Source of the DNA: Torymus aiolomorphi
Lineage: Eukaryota > Arthropoda > Insecta > Hymenoptera > Torymidae
Assembly (NCBI GenBank): GCA_036365515.1
Contig: CM070875.1
Span: 91,025,128-91,089,127, forward strand
Length of the DNA: 64,000 nt
Direction: 5' to 3'
A program made the translations under genes and the position numbers. Every line of letters begins with the position of its first letter. Position 1 is the first letter of the stretch. The notes below the pieces were generated by a model that was not told the DNA's origin, ran no database searches, and was given only the letters and a program-made list of their open reading frames with translations. Positions 1-12,412 of this stretch are shown here, piece after piece.

Positions 1-392
1 AAAAAACCACTTTTAATTCATGAATTTTATGAATTTTTATGTTTTTTTGTGGATTTTAGCATTTCAAAAATATTAATTACCAAAAATGTTAAATTTCCAA
101 CTCTTACTTAGAAAACTGGATAAATTTAGAGTATTTTAGGCCTTGTCCCATGAAAACTTGGTTCAAATCTGGAGTCAATCTATCCACAGGAAAATTTCAA
201 AGCTTACGGTTAGTGAAAAAATTTGTTTCATCGATGACTATGGTTCTGGACCATATAAAAGGCCCATCGGAGAAAGTTTTAAGGTAAGGTAAATATACCC
301 ACTTTTATATGTATAAAGTATGAAATAATTAGTTTACATTTATGTATTAAAATGTGACTTCTTATTTCAGAGAAAAAAGGTGTCTAGCCCCC
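1..392 (+). mobile_element. TTAA-type DNA transposon, right-end fragment
   Basis: The right end reads ggtgtctagccccc and is followed by TTAA (393-396). Positions ~157-392 are nearly identical to the right part of the complete short element at 55684-56145, which ends in the same inverted terminus with TTAA on both sides. The segment contains an exon-like open stretch, a GTAAGGTAAATA donor-like site near 282 and a TTATTTCAG acceptor-like site near 370, suggesting descent from the last exons of an autonomous transposase gene. The left end lies outside the window. TTAA targeting fits Kolobok- or piggyBac-like elements; superfamily not proven. Confidence 0.6.
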
Positions 393-654
393 TTAAATGC
401 TTGAAAAAATGAGAAATTTTTAGAGATTTCCTTTGCCCATTTTTAATAGACTATAACTTTTTTTTAAATCGAAATTTTTAAATGAAATTACAGCTTAAAT
501 TAAAGATTTTTTTGCCTTCTTTTATAAATTTTTTAGCCCATTTATATGACTGAAATATTCAAAAATCTATTACTAAAGAAAGAATCCCCATTTTTATCGA
601 AAATTGTTCATTTTAGACATAAAATAGCTTGTGTTTCAGAAAATAAGGCCGATT
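393..654. other. AT-rich spacer, no gene seen
   Basis: AT-rich sequence between the transposon end and the first satellite unit. No open frame, RNA or terminal repeat recognised. Confidence 0.5.
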
Positions 655-3600
655 CATAAAAATCCCGAGACACGTGTTTATCACGTACTGTGCATGAAGC
701 TAAAGTCCTGTTATAATGAGAGTATCAGTACGGAAGCTCGGCAGCTTGATTGTATTGATTAGAGGCATACGTCCAACTAGTTATCGCTAAATTGCCTGCT
801 CGAGGAAGTCATTATTTTCAGTGTTCAATAGAAAATGCATCTGTGCAAGCCCTATTACTTTATCACCTACTGTGCATGTAGCTAAAGCCCTGTTTTAATG
901 ACAATAGCAAGGACGAAAGCTTGGCTGATGGCTTGAACTGTTTTGTGGTACACGTTCGCCCAGTTTTCGCTTAATAACCTGCGCAAGGCAGCCTCTATTT
1001 TTAAAGTTTCAATAGAAAATGTAGTTGTGCAAGCCCGATTACTATATCACCTACTGGGCATGTAACTAAAGCTCTGTTATAATTGGAATAACATAACGGA
1101 AGCTCGGCTGCTTGCTTGAATTGATTAGAGGAAATGTTCGACTAGATTTCGCTTAATAGTTTGCCCATGGGAGCAATTGTTTTTGAGCTCATAGATGAAA
1201 ATAAAGTTGTGCAAGCGCCAATCCTTCGTCATCTACTGTGCATGTAGCTAAAGCTCTGTTATAATGAGAGTATCATAACGAAAGCTCGGCGGCTTGCTTA
1301 AATTGATTAGAGGTACACGTTCGACTAGGTTTTGCTTAATAGATTTCCCAGCGCAGCAATTATTTTTTAGATCATAAATGAAAATGAACTTGTGCAAGCA
1401 CGACTCCTTCATCACGTACTGTGCACGCAGCTAAAGCTCTGTTACAATTGGAATATCAGAACGAAAGCTCGGCTGCTTGCTTGAATTGATTAGAGGTACA
1501 CGTTCGACTAGGTTTCGCTTAATAGTTTGCTCAGGGAAGCAATAATTTTTGAGGTTATAGATGAGAATGAAGTTGTGCAACCGTGATTCCTTCGTCATCT
1601 ACTGTGCATGTAGCTAAAGCTCTGTTATAATGTAAGTATCGAAAGGAAAGCTTGGCGGCTGCCTTGAATTGATTTGAGGTACACGTTCGACTAATTTTCC
1701 CTTAATCACCTACGCAAGGCAGCGTTTATTTTTGAGGTTTCAGTAGAATATGCACTTAAGCAAGCCCGATTACTTTATCACCTACTCTGCATGTAGCTAA
1801 AGCTCTGTTATAATGAGAAAATGAGAACGAAAGCTCGGCCGCTTGCTTGAATGGATTACAGGTATGCGTTCGACTAGGTTTCGCTTAATCGACTGTAAAG
1901 GGCAACCTTTATTTTTAAGGTTTCAATAGAAAATGTATTTGTGAAAGCCTGATTACTACATCCCCTACTGTGCATGCATCTAAAGATCTGTTACAATTAG
2001 AATATCAGAACAAAAGCTCGGCTGCTTTCTTGAATTGATTAGAGGTACACGTTCGACTAGGTTTCGCTTCATAGCTTGCACAGCGCAGCAATTATCTTTG
2101 AGGTCATAGATGAAAATGAAGTTGGGCAAGCGCGATTCCTTCGTCATCTACTGTGCATGTAGCTAAAGCTCTGTTATAATGAGAGTATCAGTACAAAAGC
2201 TCGGCGGCTTGCTTGAATTGATTAGAGGTACACGTTCGACGAGGTTTCGCTTAATTGCCTGCGCAGGGCAGCAATTATTTTTGAGGATATAGATAAAAAT
2301 GCACTTGTGCAAGTACGATTCCTTCATCACCAACTGGGCATGTTGCTGAAGCTCTGTTGTAATGAGAGTATCAGATCGAAATCTCTGCGCCTGGCATCAA
2401 TATATTTAAGATTTCAATAAAAAATGCTCTTTAGCAATCCCGATTATTATTTCACCTACTTTGCATGTAGCTAATGCTCTGTTATAATCAGAATATCAGA
2501 ACGAAAGCTCGGCGTCTGTGGCTTGAATCGGTAGGAAGAACACGTACGACTAGATTTCGCTTAATTGTCCGCGCGTAGCAACCTTTATTTTTAATGTTTC
2601 AATAGAAAGTGCACTAACTTGCGCAAGCCCGATCACTTTATCACCTACTGTGCATGTAGCTAAAGTCCTGTTCTAATGAGTATAGCAAGCACGAAAGTTT
2701 GGCTGATGGCTTGAATCGTTTCGTGGACAACGTTTATCCAATTTTCGCTTAATCACCTGCGCAAGGCAGTCTTTATATTAAATGTTTCAATAGAAAATGT
2801 ATTTGTGGAAGCCCGATTACTCCATCACCTACTGTGCATGTAGCTAAAGATCTGTTACAATTAGAAAATAGGAACGAAAACTCGGCTGCTTGCTTGAATT
2901 GATTAGCGGTACGTGTTCGACTAGTTTTCCCTTAATAGCTTGCCCAGGGCAGCAATTATTTTTGAGGCCACAGATGAAAATGAAGTTGTGTAAGCACGTT
3001 TCCTGCGTCATCTACTGTGACTGTAGCGAAAGCTCTGTTATAATGAGAATATCAGAATGAAAGCTCGATTCCTGCCTTCGATTGATTAAAGATACACGTT
3101 CGACTAGGTTTCGCTTAATCGCCTGCGTAGGGCAGCAATTATTTTTGAGGTTTTAGATGAAAATGCACTTGTGCAAGCACAATTCCTTCATCACAAACTG
3201 TGCATATTGCAGAAGCTCTGTTGTAATCAGAGTATCAGATCGAATGCTCTGCGCCTGACATCAATCAGTAGGAAGTACACGCCCGACTAGTTTTCGCTTA
3301 ATCACCTGCGCAAGGGAGCTTTTATTTTTAAAATTTCAATAGAAAATTATCTTTAGCAAGCCCGATTACTTTATCACCTACTGTGCATGGAGCTGAAGTT
3401 CTGTTATAATGAGAATATGAGATCGAAAGCTCGGCCTCTTGCTTGAATTGATTAGAGGTACGTGTTCGACTAGTTTTCGCTTAATCGACTGCAAAGGGCA
3501 GCAATTATTTTTCAGGTTTTAGATGAAAATGCACTTGTACAAACACGATTCCTTCATCACCAACTGTGCATGTAGCTCAAGCCCTGTTTTAATGGGAATA

Positions 3601-5607
3601 GCAAGGACGAAATCTTGGCTGCTGGCTTGATTTGTTTCGTGGTACACGTTCGACTAGGTGACGCTTAATCCCCTGCGCAAGGCAGCATTTATTTTTATGT
3701 TTTTAATAGGAAATACTCTTTAGCAAGCCCGATTATTTTTTCACCTACTTTGCATGTAGCTAATGCTCTGTTATAATGTAAATATCAAAACGAAATCTTT
3801 GCTGCTGGCTTGATTTGTTTCGTGGTACACGTTCGACCAGTTTTCCCTTAATCACCTTCGCAAGGCAGCTTTTATTTTTGAGGTTTCAATAGAAGATGCA
3901 CTTAAGCAAGCCCGATTACTTTATCTCCTACTGTGCATGTAGCTAAAGCTCTGTTATAATAAGAAAATGAGAAAGAAAGCTCGGCCGCTTGCTTGAATTG
4001 ATTAGAGGTACGCGTTCGACTGGGTTTCGCTTAATCGACTGCAAAGGGCAGCAATTATTTTTGAGGTTTTAGTTGAAACTGCACTTCTACAAGCACGATT
4101 CCTTCATCACCAACTGTGCATGTAGCTAAAGCCCGGTTTTAATGAGAATAGCAAGCACGAAATCTTGGCTGCTGGCTTAATTTGTTTCGTGGTACACGTT
4201 AGCCCAGTTACGCTTAATCACCTGCGCAAGGCAGCCTTTATTTTTAAGGTTTCAATAGAAAATGTATTTGTGAAAGCCCGATTACTACATCCCCTACTGT
4301 GCATGCATCTAAAGATCTGTTACAATTAGAATATCAGAACAAAAGCTCGGCTGCTTGCTTGAATTGATTAGAGGTACACGTTCGACTAGGTTTCGCTTCA
4401 TAGCTTCCACAGCGCAGCAATTATCTTTGAGGTCATAGATGAAAATGAAGTTGGGCAAGCGCGATTCCTTCATCAACAACTGTCTATGTTGCTGAAGCTC
4501 TGTTGTAATGAGCGTGTCAGATCGAAAGCTCTGCACTAAAGCTCTGCGCCTGGCATCGATCGGTGGGAAGTACACGTCCGTCTAGTTTTCGCTTAATCAC
4601 CTACGCAAGGCAGTCTTTATTTTTAAGGTTTCAATTGAAAATGCTCCATAACAAGCCCGATTACTTTATCACCTACTGTGTATGGAGCTAAAGTCCTCCT
4701 TTAATGAGAGTATCAGAACGAATGCTCGGCGTCTTGCTCGAATAGATTAGAGGTGTACGTTCGACTAGGTGTCGCTTAATCGCCTGCGCAAGGCAGGTTT
4801 TACTTTAAAGGTTCCAATATAAAATGCTCTTTAGCAAGCACGATTATTTTTTCATCTACTTTGCATATAGCTAATGCTCTGTTATAATGAAAATAGCAAA
4901 ACGAAAGCTCGGCATTTGGCTTGGGTTGATTTGAGGTACACGTCCGACTAGTTTTCCCTTAATCACCTACGCAAGGCAGCTTTTATTTTTGAGGTTTCAA
5001 TAAAGCATGCCCTTAAGCAAGCCCGATTAGTTCATCACCTACTGTGCATGTAGCTAAAGCTCTGTTATAATGAGAAAATGTGAACGAAAGCTCGGCGACT
5101 TACTTGAATTGATTAGAGATACGCGTTCGACTAGTTTTCGCTTAATCGACTGCAACAGGCAGCAATTATTTTTGAGGTTTTAGATAAAAATGCACTTGTA
5201 CAAGCATGATTACTTCATTACCTACCGTGCATGGAGCTAATGTCCTGTTATAATGAGAGTATCAGAACTAAAGCTTGGCGCCTGGCTTGAATTGGTAGGA
5301 AGTCCACGTCCGACTAGTTTTCGCTTAATCGCCAGCAAAGGGCAGAAATTATTTTTGAGTTTTTAAATGAAAATGCAATTGTGCAAACCTGATTCCTTTA
5401 TCACCTACTGTCGATATATCTAAAGCTCTGTTATAATATGAGTATCAGAACGAAAGCTCGACAGCTTGCTTGAATTGATTAGAGGTACACTTCAGAATAG
5501 TTTTCGCTTAATCGCCTGCACAAGGTGGCCTCTATTTTTAAGGTTTAAATAGAAAATGCACTTGTGTACGCGTGATTTCTTTATCACCTACTGTGCATTT
5601 CCAAACC
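655..5607 (+). repeat. Diverged ~182-bp satellite array, about 27 units
   Basis: A unit of about 180-184 bases recurs head to tail. Landmarks are ctactgtgcatgtagctaaa, gctctgttataatgag, acgaaagctcggc and ttgattagaggtacacgttc, which repeat at about 850, 1050, 1230, 1420, 1600, 1780, 1970, 2150 and onward. Units differ strongly. At least two variant classes alternate, one with 'agcaaggacgaaagcttggctgatggctt' type wording broken by many changes, and at least one unit near 2390 is shortened. No coding potential; open frames in the array are accidental. It resembles an old pericentromeric or interstitial satellite. Confidence 0.9.
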
Positions 5608-6394
5608 TAAAAATCTCATGTGAGATCTCAGGTGAGATCTCAGGTGATTTCTCTGGTGAGATCTCAGGGGAGAACTTAGGGGATTTCTGAGTTGAGGTCT
5701 CAGGTGAGATCTCATGTCAATATCTCACCTGAGATTCTGCCAAAGATACTGCGGGAAACTTATCTAAATGAAGAAGCAGCTTTATCATTATTGGAAATTG
5801 CCTATTACAATGTTTTGTCACCCAGATGAACTGAAATAGACACGGTTCGAAGTATTTTAAATAATTTTAATTTTTTGGTACTTGGTAATAGTATATTATG
5901 ATACTATTGCCTTAAATGGCTCATTATTGTGAACAGTGGGCCACTGAAGACACTAGTGTTGTACGATATTTTATAGCACATTTACCTAAGTCCAAGGTCC
6001 CGCCTATTCGTGTCTTAAGCAGTCTATTTTTGCACTTGCTACGTTAGTGCGCTAACCTCACGGTGCAATAAACGACTATTTAAGTCACGGATAGGAGTGA
6101 CCTATTTGCGGACTTAGGTCACACCGTGCTATAAATGATATTTTACCTGAGAATTCATTTACCGAATTTGTAAAAATTAAAGAATTGTGTAAAATACTCC
6201 TAAACGTGTATATTTGAGTTCATCTGGGAGGTAAAAAACATCCTAATAGTCAATTTTCAGTACTGATAAAGCTGCTTTTTAATTTAGGTAAGTTTTCCGC
6301 AACATCTGGAGCAGAATCTCAGGTAAGATTTCGACATGAGATCTCACCTGAGATATCACCTGAGAAATCACCTGAGATCTCACCTGAGATTTTT
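5608..6394. mobile_element. Foldback (palindromic) element inside the satellite
   Basis: The outer arms are built from repeats of ctcaggtgagatctca on the left (5608-5740) and their complement ctcacctgagat on the right (6310-6394). Arm homology continues inward: the left stretch around gcagctttatcattattg pairs with caataa-like and agtactgataaagctgc wording on the right, and atagcacatttacctaagtcc pairs with ggacttaggtcacaccgtgctat. The whole ~0.79 kb is an imperfect palindrome centred near 6030. The satellite resumes directly afterwards, so this is an insertion. No coding region. Confidence 0.8.
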
Positions 6395-6600
6395 CGAGGT
6401 ACACGTTCGACTAGTTTTCTCTTAGTCGTCTGCGAAAGGCAGCCTTTATTTTTAAGGTTTCGGTAGAAAATGCACTTGTGCACGTGTAATTTCTTTATTA
6501 CCTACTATGCATGTAGCTACAGTCCTGTTATAATGACAATAGCAAGGACGAAAGCTCGGCTGGCGTCTTTGGTTTGTTGGGAAGTACACGATCGAGTAGT
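6395..6600 (+). repeat. Last satellite unit(s) after the foldback element
   Basis: Satellite landmarks gaggtacacgttcgactag, ctatgcatgtagctac and aaggacgaaagctcggctgg reappear immediately after the foldback element, so the element split the array. Confidence 0.8.
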
Positions 6601-6714
6601 TATGTAACTCAAAATCTAAATAATGAAGTACTTCGTTGCAATTCAAGCCACCTATCGTGCTTTCATTTTTGTTATTTTCTTTCGAAAACGTTTCAAACTT
6701 CATGCACTAAGTGG

Positions 6715-7119
6715 AAAAAACCACTTTTAATTGATGAATTTTATGAATTTTTATGTTTTTTTGTGGATTTTAGCATTTCAAAAATATTAGTTCCCAAAAA
6801 TATTAAATTTCCAACTCTTAGATAGAAAACTGGATGGATTTAGAGTATTTTAGGCCTTGTCCCATGAAAATTTGTCGAGTAGTTGTTTTTAAAAGTTACG
6901 CCAAAGGAAAAATCTTGGAAATGCAATATATCTGAGTAAAATTGGTCTACAGATTATATCGTGGGCTATTTTATCAGAAATTGTACCTACTTATAATATA
7001 CTATTAGTATATGTAACTATATGTAGTATAAGTATATGTACTATTAGTATATGTAATTATATTTTCTTTTATTTTTTCAGGTGGTTTTGTCCTCAAAGGC
7101 CTATAGGTCTATGACCCCC
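6715..7119 (+). mobile_element. Second TTAA-type transposon end, related to the copy at 1-392
   Basis: Positions 6715-6870 repeat positions 1-156 with a constant offset of 6714 and few mismatches. After 6870 the two copies diverge. This copy ends ggtctatgaccccc followed by TTAA (7120-7123), resembling the ggtgtctagccccc-TTAA terminus of the copy at 392. It therefore looks like a second, differently deleted member of one family, in the same orientation, on the other side of the satellite. Confidence 0.55.
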
Positions 7120-7123
7120 TTAA

Positions 7124-8190
7124 GTCGTCATATTTTTATCTACATGTCCGGATTACAGGGGCCATGGTTATTTACTTTAATGAATCACCGTAAATAATAC
7201 TGTTCTTCAAAGTAAATTTGTTTTTGTGACATGGTTCAATATTCGAAAATGAACAGTTTCTCTAAAAATATAATGTTCTATTTTTACATGAATGATTTTA
7301 TTAATAATGAACGTAGTCCATTGGTAATGAGATCTTTGAAACGCAATTACCATATAGCACTAGTTTAGTGCACATTTACATTTCTTGATATCGACATTGA
7401 CAAAGGTACTTTTTACAAATTATTGACATCGAACATGATACATGCCCTGTCGTAAATTATTAATGTTAATAACAGTTAATAATTGTTAAAAATTATTTAT
7501 AACTCTTTGGAACGGTTTAAAACTGTTTACAAATGTTACAAAATGTAGTATTTTGGACTACTTTTTTTTAATTATAATAGTTTATAAAAGTTTAAAAACA
7601 GTTTCTAGTACTTTTAAACAGTTTCAAACAGTTAAAAATAATTTTGAATTTGATATTTAAGAACAATTTTATGATTAATTAATTATTAATAATAATAATA
7701 ATTAATAATTAATCATTTTTTAATAGCCATATTATTTATACATTCATATAAATCAGTTAATAATGAATTGTATTACTTAATACTTTTAGTTTTTAGTTTT
7801 TATTTAATTACTAATAACTAATAATTAATTATTATTAATAAGTAATTAATATTTAATAGTTATTAAATAATGTAATACAGTTACTGTTAAAAACTGTTAA
7901 AAAATGTTACAAATATGTTTTTAATAGTTTTTAACTGTTACTAACAGTTTTTAACTTTTGGGAACAAAAATATTTTCACTAGAATGGTTATCAATTAAAA
8001 GTTTTATACAACATACAGTGGTTGAGTACAATTTTGAGTATATAATAACAATTATCCTTGCTAATTGTAGTTATGTGTTAACAAAATTTTTTCTGATCTT
8101 TATACGAGTGATCTATACAACGATATCAAAATTTCTTGGAAAATGTAGTATCACATAGATATCTCATAGATATACATACATCATAAAGTC
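7124..8190. repeat. AT-rich inverted and simple repeats
   Basis: Short motifs built on aacagttaataattgtt and aaactgtttacaaatgtt occur on the left (7440-7630), and their complements occur on the right (7870-7960), around an ATTAATAATAAT core near 7690. This looks like a decayed foldback element. No gene seen; open frames here are short and AT-driven. Confidence 0.45.
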
Positions 8191-8194
8191 TCCT

Positions 8195-9010
8195 TATACA
8201 TTCTAAACTATTTCATCCTGATACGCTTATCAATAATCCATATTTTTAATCCACTGTTAAAATAATAAATTTCCACCAAGTTACTGCACTTAAAAAAGTG
8301 ACACTAGTTTTATTATTTATTTTGCAATGAAAGTTTAGTACTTATCTTAATGATGTTATCATGTATGTATATAATATAAATTGGTACATGATACATATCT
8401 CTTTTCTCTTGTAATCTCTGGTAAAAAATATAAAACAATATTATATGGGTTAAACATATGTATTTGTTACATACATAAGGTTTGTACGTAAATGTGTGTG
8501 TGTGTGTACATTTCATCCAAGCTATTTTATCCCAATGCGCTTGTAACTAATTTACATTTCTGATCCACCGTGAAAAAGTTTTCACAAAGTAACTATACTG
8601 AAGAACATGACACTAGTTTAATTAGTTATTTTCCTATGAAAGTTGGCTACTTATCTGAATGGTGTTATCATTTATGTATATAATATGAATGGATAGATGA
8701 TACATATCTCTTTTCTCTTGTGACCTCTTGTAAAAAATAAAGAACAATATTGTATGGGTTACGCATATGCATTTCTTACATACATGTGTATGTGTACATT
8801 CCATCCAAGCTATTTTATGCCGATGCTCTTGTAACTAATTTACATTTATAATCCACTGTAAAAAAGTTTCCACAAAGTAACTATTCTTAAAGCTTTTAAT
8901 TATTTATTTTAGAATGAAAATTTTGTACTTATCTGAATAATGTTATCATGTGTATGAAATACAAATTTGTAGATAACACATAAGAATTCTTTTCTCATTT
9001 AATCTCTTGT
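8195..9010 (+). repeat. Tandem repeat, ~300-bp unit, ~2.7 copies
   Basis: Three successive blocks carry the same order of words: catcc-aagctattttat, gtaactaatttacattt, tccactgtaaaaaag, acttatctgaatggtgttat, gatacatatctcttttctct. Block starts are near 8205, 8512 and 8806. The first two blocks end in ta/tg-rich stretches (tgtgtgtgtgta near 8493). The third is truncated. No coding region. Confidence 0.8.
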
Positions 9011-9560
9011 CTGTTGTCAATATCTCTCATCTATATATATCTTGTGCTGTGGTATACTGATTTTCTTTTCAAAGATTTTGTTCGCCCGCTCACTTTTTCT
9101 TTCATATATTAAGCATAATGTTTTATACTTTTCATCATGCACTCATATTTCTTCATAGCAAAACGTTAAAAATTATCAGACCTCACAACTGCTTTTTAAT
9201 AAGTCTATAATCGCTAAAGCATTGGAGATGGTTATTGAGATGTTCACTTCCCTGAATTGTTATACATCAACGACAAAAATTTTAATTCAATAAATAAATA
9301 CACAAAGGCATTAGTTACAAAGGCATTATCTATGATCAACTGCTTCTGGCTTCTTGTTATATGATCTTGCATCAACTACTCGAATCATCTATTTATTTCT
9401 GAAATAAAAAAGTTCACCTAAAGAATCTTGTTTTTAATTACAGCTAAATTAAGTTTGAACATCTTATACTTATCTAATTATTGATTGGCCGAATTCTTCT
9501 TTCTGAAACTGTGTCAAGATGTTGTACTCGACAATCCTCAACAAGTTGTTTTCTATCTCA
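9011..9560. other. AT-rich spacer, no gene seen
   Basis: No open frame with coding character, no terminal repeat and no RNA recognised on either strand. Confidence 0.4.
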
Positions 9561-9965
9561 CTGATATTCCTATAACCTAACGTCCTCACGCTTGTCGCCA
9601 ACTCACCGATTGGCGCTCACGTGGTTAAACAGCTGTTGTTTTGATCAGATCACGCGCGTGTTCCAAAAAACATTCTTTTTGTCGCGACCTCCCGCTCCGA
9701 TCGCTCTGAAACTAGCTAACATCCAGGTGAAAATATTTTGTCTAACACCACTGCCTGGGGTACGCAAACTCTATTTAACACTCGTACCGTCGTCTATCAA
9801 ATTGCGTATCGTTGAGTACACGAGGGTGCGCTTGAGGCCAGACTCGCGTGATTTTGATATCGTGGGTCGCCGTCGAGTCGTGCGAGCTCGAGACTCTTTA
9901 AACATCATCTAGTCTTTCACCTTTCTGCCATTTGTTGTCGAGAAAATTGTAAGTACCGAATCTAG
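9560..9965 (+). other. GC-richer block ending in a donor-like site
   Basis: About 400 bases of clearly higher GC than the neighbours, with many CG dinucleotides (for example gcgtgggtcgccgtcgagtcg-like wording split by changes), end near 9949 with gagaaaattgtaagtacc, a good splice-donor match. It could be the first exon and promoter of a host gene or part of a retroelement LTR. The 106-codon open frame across it has no ATG start. I cannot assign a function. Confidence 0.25.
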
Positions 9966-10440
9966 TAAATACAATATCAGTATAATTAATGTTCTCTCTA
10001 CAAATGTTTCATTAAACTATTATTTTTATAAAGAATGTTAAATTGCTACATAATTTATTATAATTTATAAATTATATAAATTTATAATTTTTATGTTATA
10101 AATTCAGCTGAATGTTTTAAAGACATATATTAATCATAGATTAAAGTTTACAAATTTGATTAACTGCTATAAATGTGAGAAAAACTATTTTCCATGATAA
10201 TCAGCTGAATTTTTTAGTAGGGTTTTAAGTTTTAACCTTTAATTGGATTCATACTTCAATTTGGAAATATTGTTTTACATTCCTTGGGTCAGGGGATTTG
10301 TCAAGTGGATTATCATGTGATATATTAAGTGATAAATCGCGCCAAATCGTTACGTGATTTATCACATAATCACTTGATTTGTCAGATGATAAATCAGATG
10401 ATTTTTTCCGCCAGGGATGACCTTGGGTACGAAAAATTTT
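9966..10440. repeat. AT-rich spacer with a small inverted repeat
   Basis: AT-rich sequence. Between ~10300 and 10410 the words gtgataaatc and gatttatcac alternate in opposite orientation around cgcgccaaatcg, and the block is bracketed by ccttgggt on both sides. Probably a small decayed hairpin element. No gene. Confidence 0.4.
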
Positions 10441-10689
10441 ACCTTGGAGGTCATGCCGAAGTTAGACAACTAAGCCAATGCGTATTGTCGTTCGGCTATT
10501 CAAGGTAGTGGTCAAGGTCAAAACGAAGTTAACCATCGAATTGCCAAGGAAAAATCCTAAGCCTCCCATATCATACATTTTTCCTGAATGCCGAATTTTT
10601 AATGTTATCCTCTCATCTGGATACCAAACTTTGGCATCACCTCTAAGGTCAGATTTTGTTCTTACCATGATTATATCCTATTGTATAAT

Positions 10690-11520
10690 GACCTGTTCTT
10701 TTCCTACTCTAGCAAAATTTTTAATAAATTTCGCATAATACGTCGCCGCTCCTAAAAATGATTTCAATCCACTAGCATCTTTGGGCGCATCTATTTTTAG
10801 AACAGCAGCTATCTTAATATATGAAATATGTAACTCTCTCGCGTTCGTACGTACCCTCGGAAATGAATTTCCTCAACACCGAATTTACATTTTGACTGTT
10901 TAACGGTTAATCCGTTCGCTTTAAAACGATTTAAAACTTCGCGTAAATTAACATCGTGCTCTTCACGCGATTTGCCAGATATGAAAATATCATCAAAATA
11001 AACGGCTATATCATTAATGCCTATCAAGACTTTTTCCACCTCTCTTGGAAAAAGGCCCGGCGCTGAAACAATACCGAAACTGATTCTATTACATCTAAAA
11101 AGCCCTTTGTGAGTCGAAATTGTAGTCAAATCTTTTGATGCTTCATCCAAATCTGTTTGTTGATAAGTATGAGTCAAGCCTAGTTTCGAAAAAATAATTT
11201 CCCCTTCAACTTTATTCAAAAGGCCTGAAACTCGTGGAATCGGGTGCCTGTCAACTACTAACTACGGGTTAACTGTGATTTTATAATCGCCACTTGGCCT
11301 AATTCCCCCATCAGACTTAATCACTGCAACGATCGGAGTTACCCAATCACAACTATTAATTGGCTCAATGATATTTTTGCGAGCTAACCTTTTAAGTTCC
11401 TGCTCTAACGACTTGCGCATTGCGAACGGTACCGGTCTGGGTTTACGGAAAACCGGAACGGTCTCTGGCTTCAACAATAAAGAAAATTTACCGCCCTTGT
11501 ACTCAATTTGCCCGAAAACA
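10690..11520 (-). pseudogene. Gypsy-type retrotransposon reverse transcriptase, broken
   Basis: Reverse transcriptase of a Ty3/Gypsy element read on the minus strand. The upstream part (11262-11477) has LKPETVPVFRKPRPVPF and KNIIEPINSCDWVTPI, the usual RT entry region. The next frame (10809-11219) has the catalytic region YFDDIFISGK, with downstream KCKFGVEEIHF. A third frame (~10690-10812) gives KSFLGAATYYAKFI, the RT-RNase H connection. The three pieces lie in different frames, so there are at least two frameshifts. RNase H and integrase are missing; the copy is 3'-truncated near 10690. Resembles the K02A2.6-like group, by recollection only. Confidence 0.85.
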
Positions 11521-11683
11521 CAGATACAAATTCCTTCAGCCAGTCTACATTGCCGTCAGAGATCGCGTGGATAGTGAGCAAACTGCCCCCTCCCCCGACT
11601 TCCGACCGTTTGAATCACGCTCAGATTTCGTAGCCATTAACGCCTAATCATCGGTGTCTATCTGCAGGTAGAACAAACATTCC

Positions 11684-12244
11684 TCAAACTAGTTCACTAT
11701 CTCTATACTTAACGGTAACAAGTAAAATTCCCAGCGGAACAATAGTTTTCTCGTGGAATGTTTTGAAAACGCGCCGCATTTTCTTAAGTTTTAGACTCCA
11801 CAAGTTATTGGAACTCTCATAAACGTGTGAGGAAATAGCCGCAATTGGTGAGACCGTGTCAACCTCGAATTTCATTACAACTCCCGCAACCTCCATTTTA
11901 ACGCAATATGGCTCTACTACTTCAGAACCGTGAATCTCATTAATTTCCTCCGACACAAAGAATACATCATCAAACCTTTTGTCCAGCGATTCAATTTCCT
12001 CTACATAATTCTGTCTTCCATGCGATCCAGCTACCATACTTTTCTTACTGTTATCTACAGTACAAACGTTTGACCTCTCAATATCTTGGCTTTTACACAC
12101 CTTTTTCAAATTCCCGATTTTGCCACACGCGTTACATTTATAATCCTTAAACCTAAAATCCGCGGCACGATGGTTGGGCCAACCACAATAATGGCAGCTC
12201 CGCGAAACACGAGGTCGTAAACATTTCGCCCGCGTGGCGAACAA
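11684..12244 (-). pseudogene. Gypsy gag nucleocapsid and protease remnant
   Basis: Minus-strand frame upstream of the RT remnant and part of the same element. Near its start are two zinc-knuckle-like motifs, CHYCGWPNHRAADF and CNACGKIGNLKKVC. Each has lost one ligand compared with the CCHC pattern (final Cys to Phe in the first, His to Asn in the second). Downstream, FEVDTVSPIAAIS sits where the aspartic protease motif DTGA/S is expected, with Gly replaced by Val. These changes and the frameshifts downstream mark a dead copy. Confidence 0.75.
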
Positions 12245-12254
12245 TATTTTCTTT

Positions 12255-12412
12255 TATAGTATGAGTAAAGCACGTCGTCGCATTGTTTGAGTGTGTGAAG
12301 TTGAATTTTACGCATAGTATGGGTAAAGCGAAGCTTTGCGCACACTATGTGTGAAATTCAACTTTACGCACTGAAAACGATGCGAATCGACGTACTTTAC
12401 GCATACTATGCA
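12255..12412. mobile_element. Small palindromic element (~158 bp)
   Basis: Left arm words tagtatgagtaaagc and gaagttgaattttacgcatag pair with the right arm words gtgaaattcaactttacgc and tactttacgcatactatg. The central turn is gcgaagctttgcgc. It abuts the 3' region of the family-R copy, replacing sequence present in the equivalent position near 60720, so it is either an insertion or a rearrangement junction. Confidence 0.7.

Noticed and set aside
4309..4575. 88-codon minus-strand open frame
   Set aside because: Lies in the 182-bp satellite; open frames there follow from the repeat unit and no domain is visible.
9592..9912. 106-codon plus-strand open frame in the GC-richer block
   Set aside because: Starts without ATG and has no recognisable domain or coding pattern.
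10462..10668. 68-codon minus-strand frame after the Gypsy RT
   Set aside because: Does not continue RNase H or integrase and has no recognisable motif.
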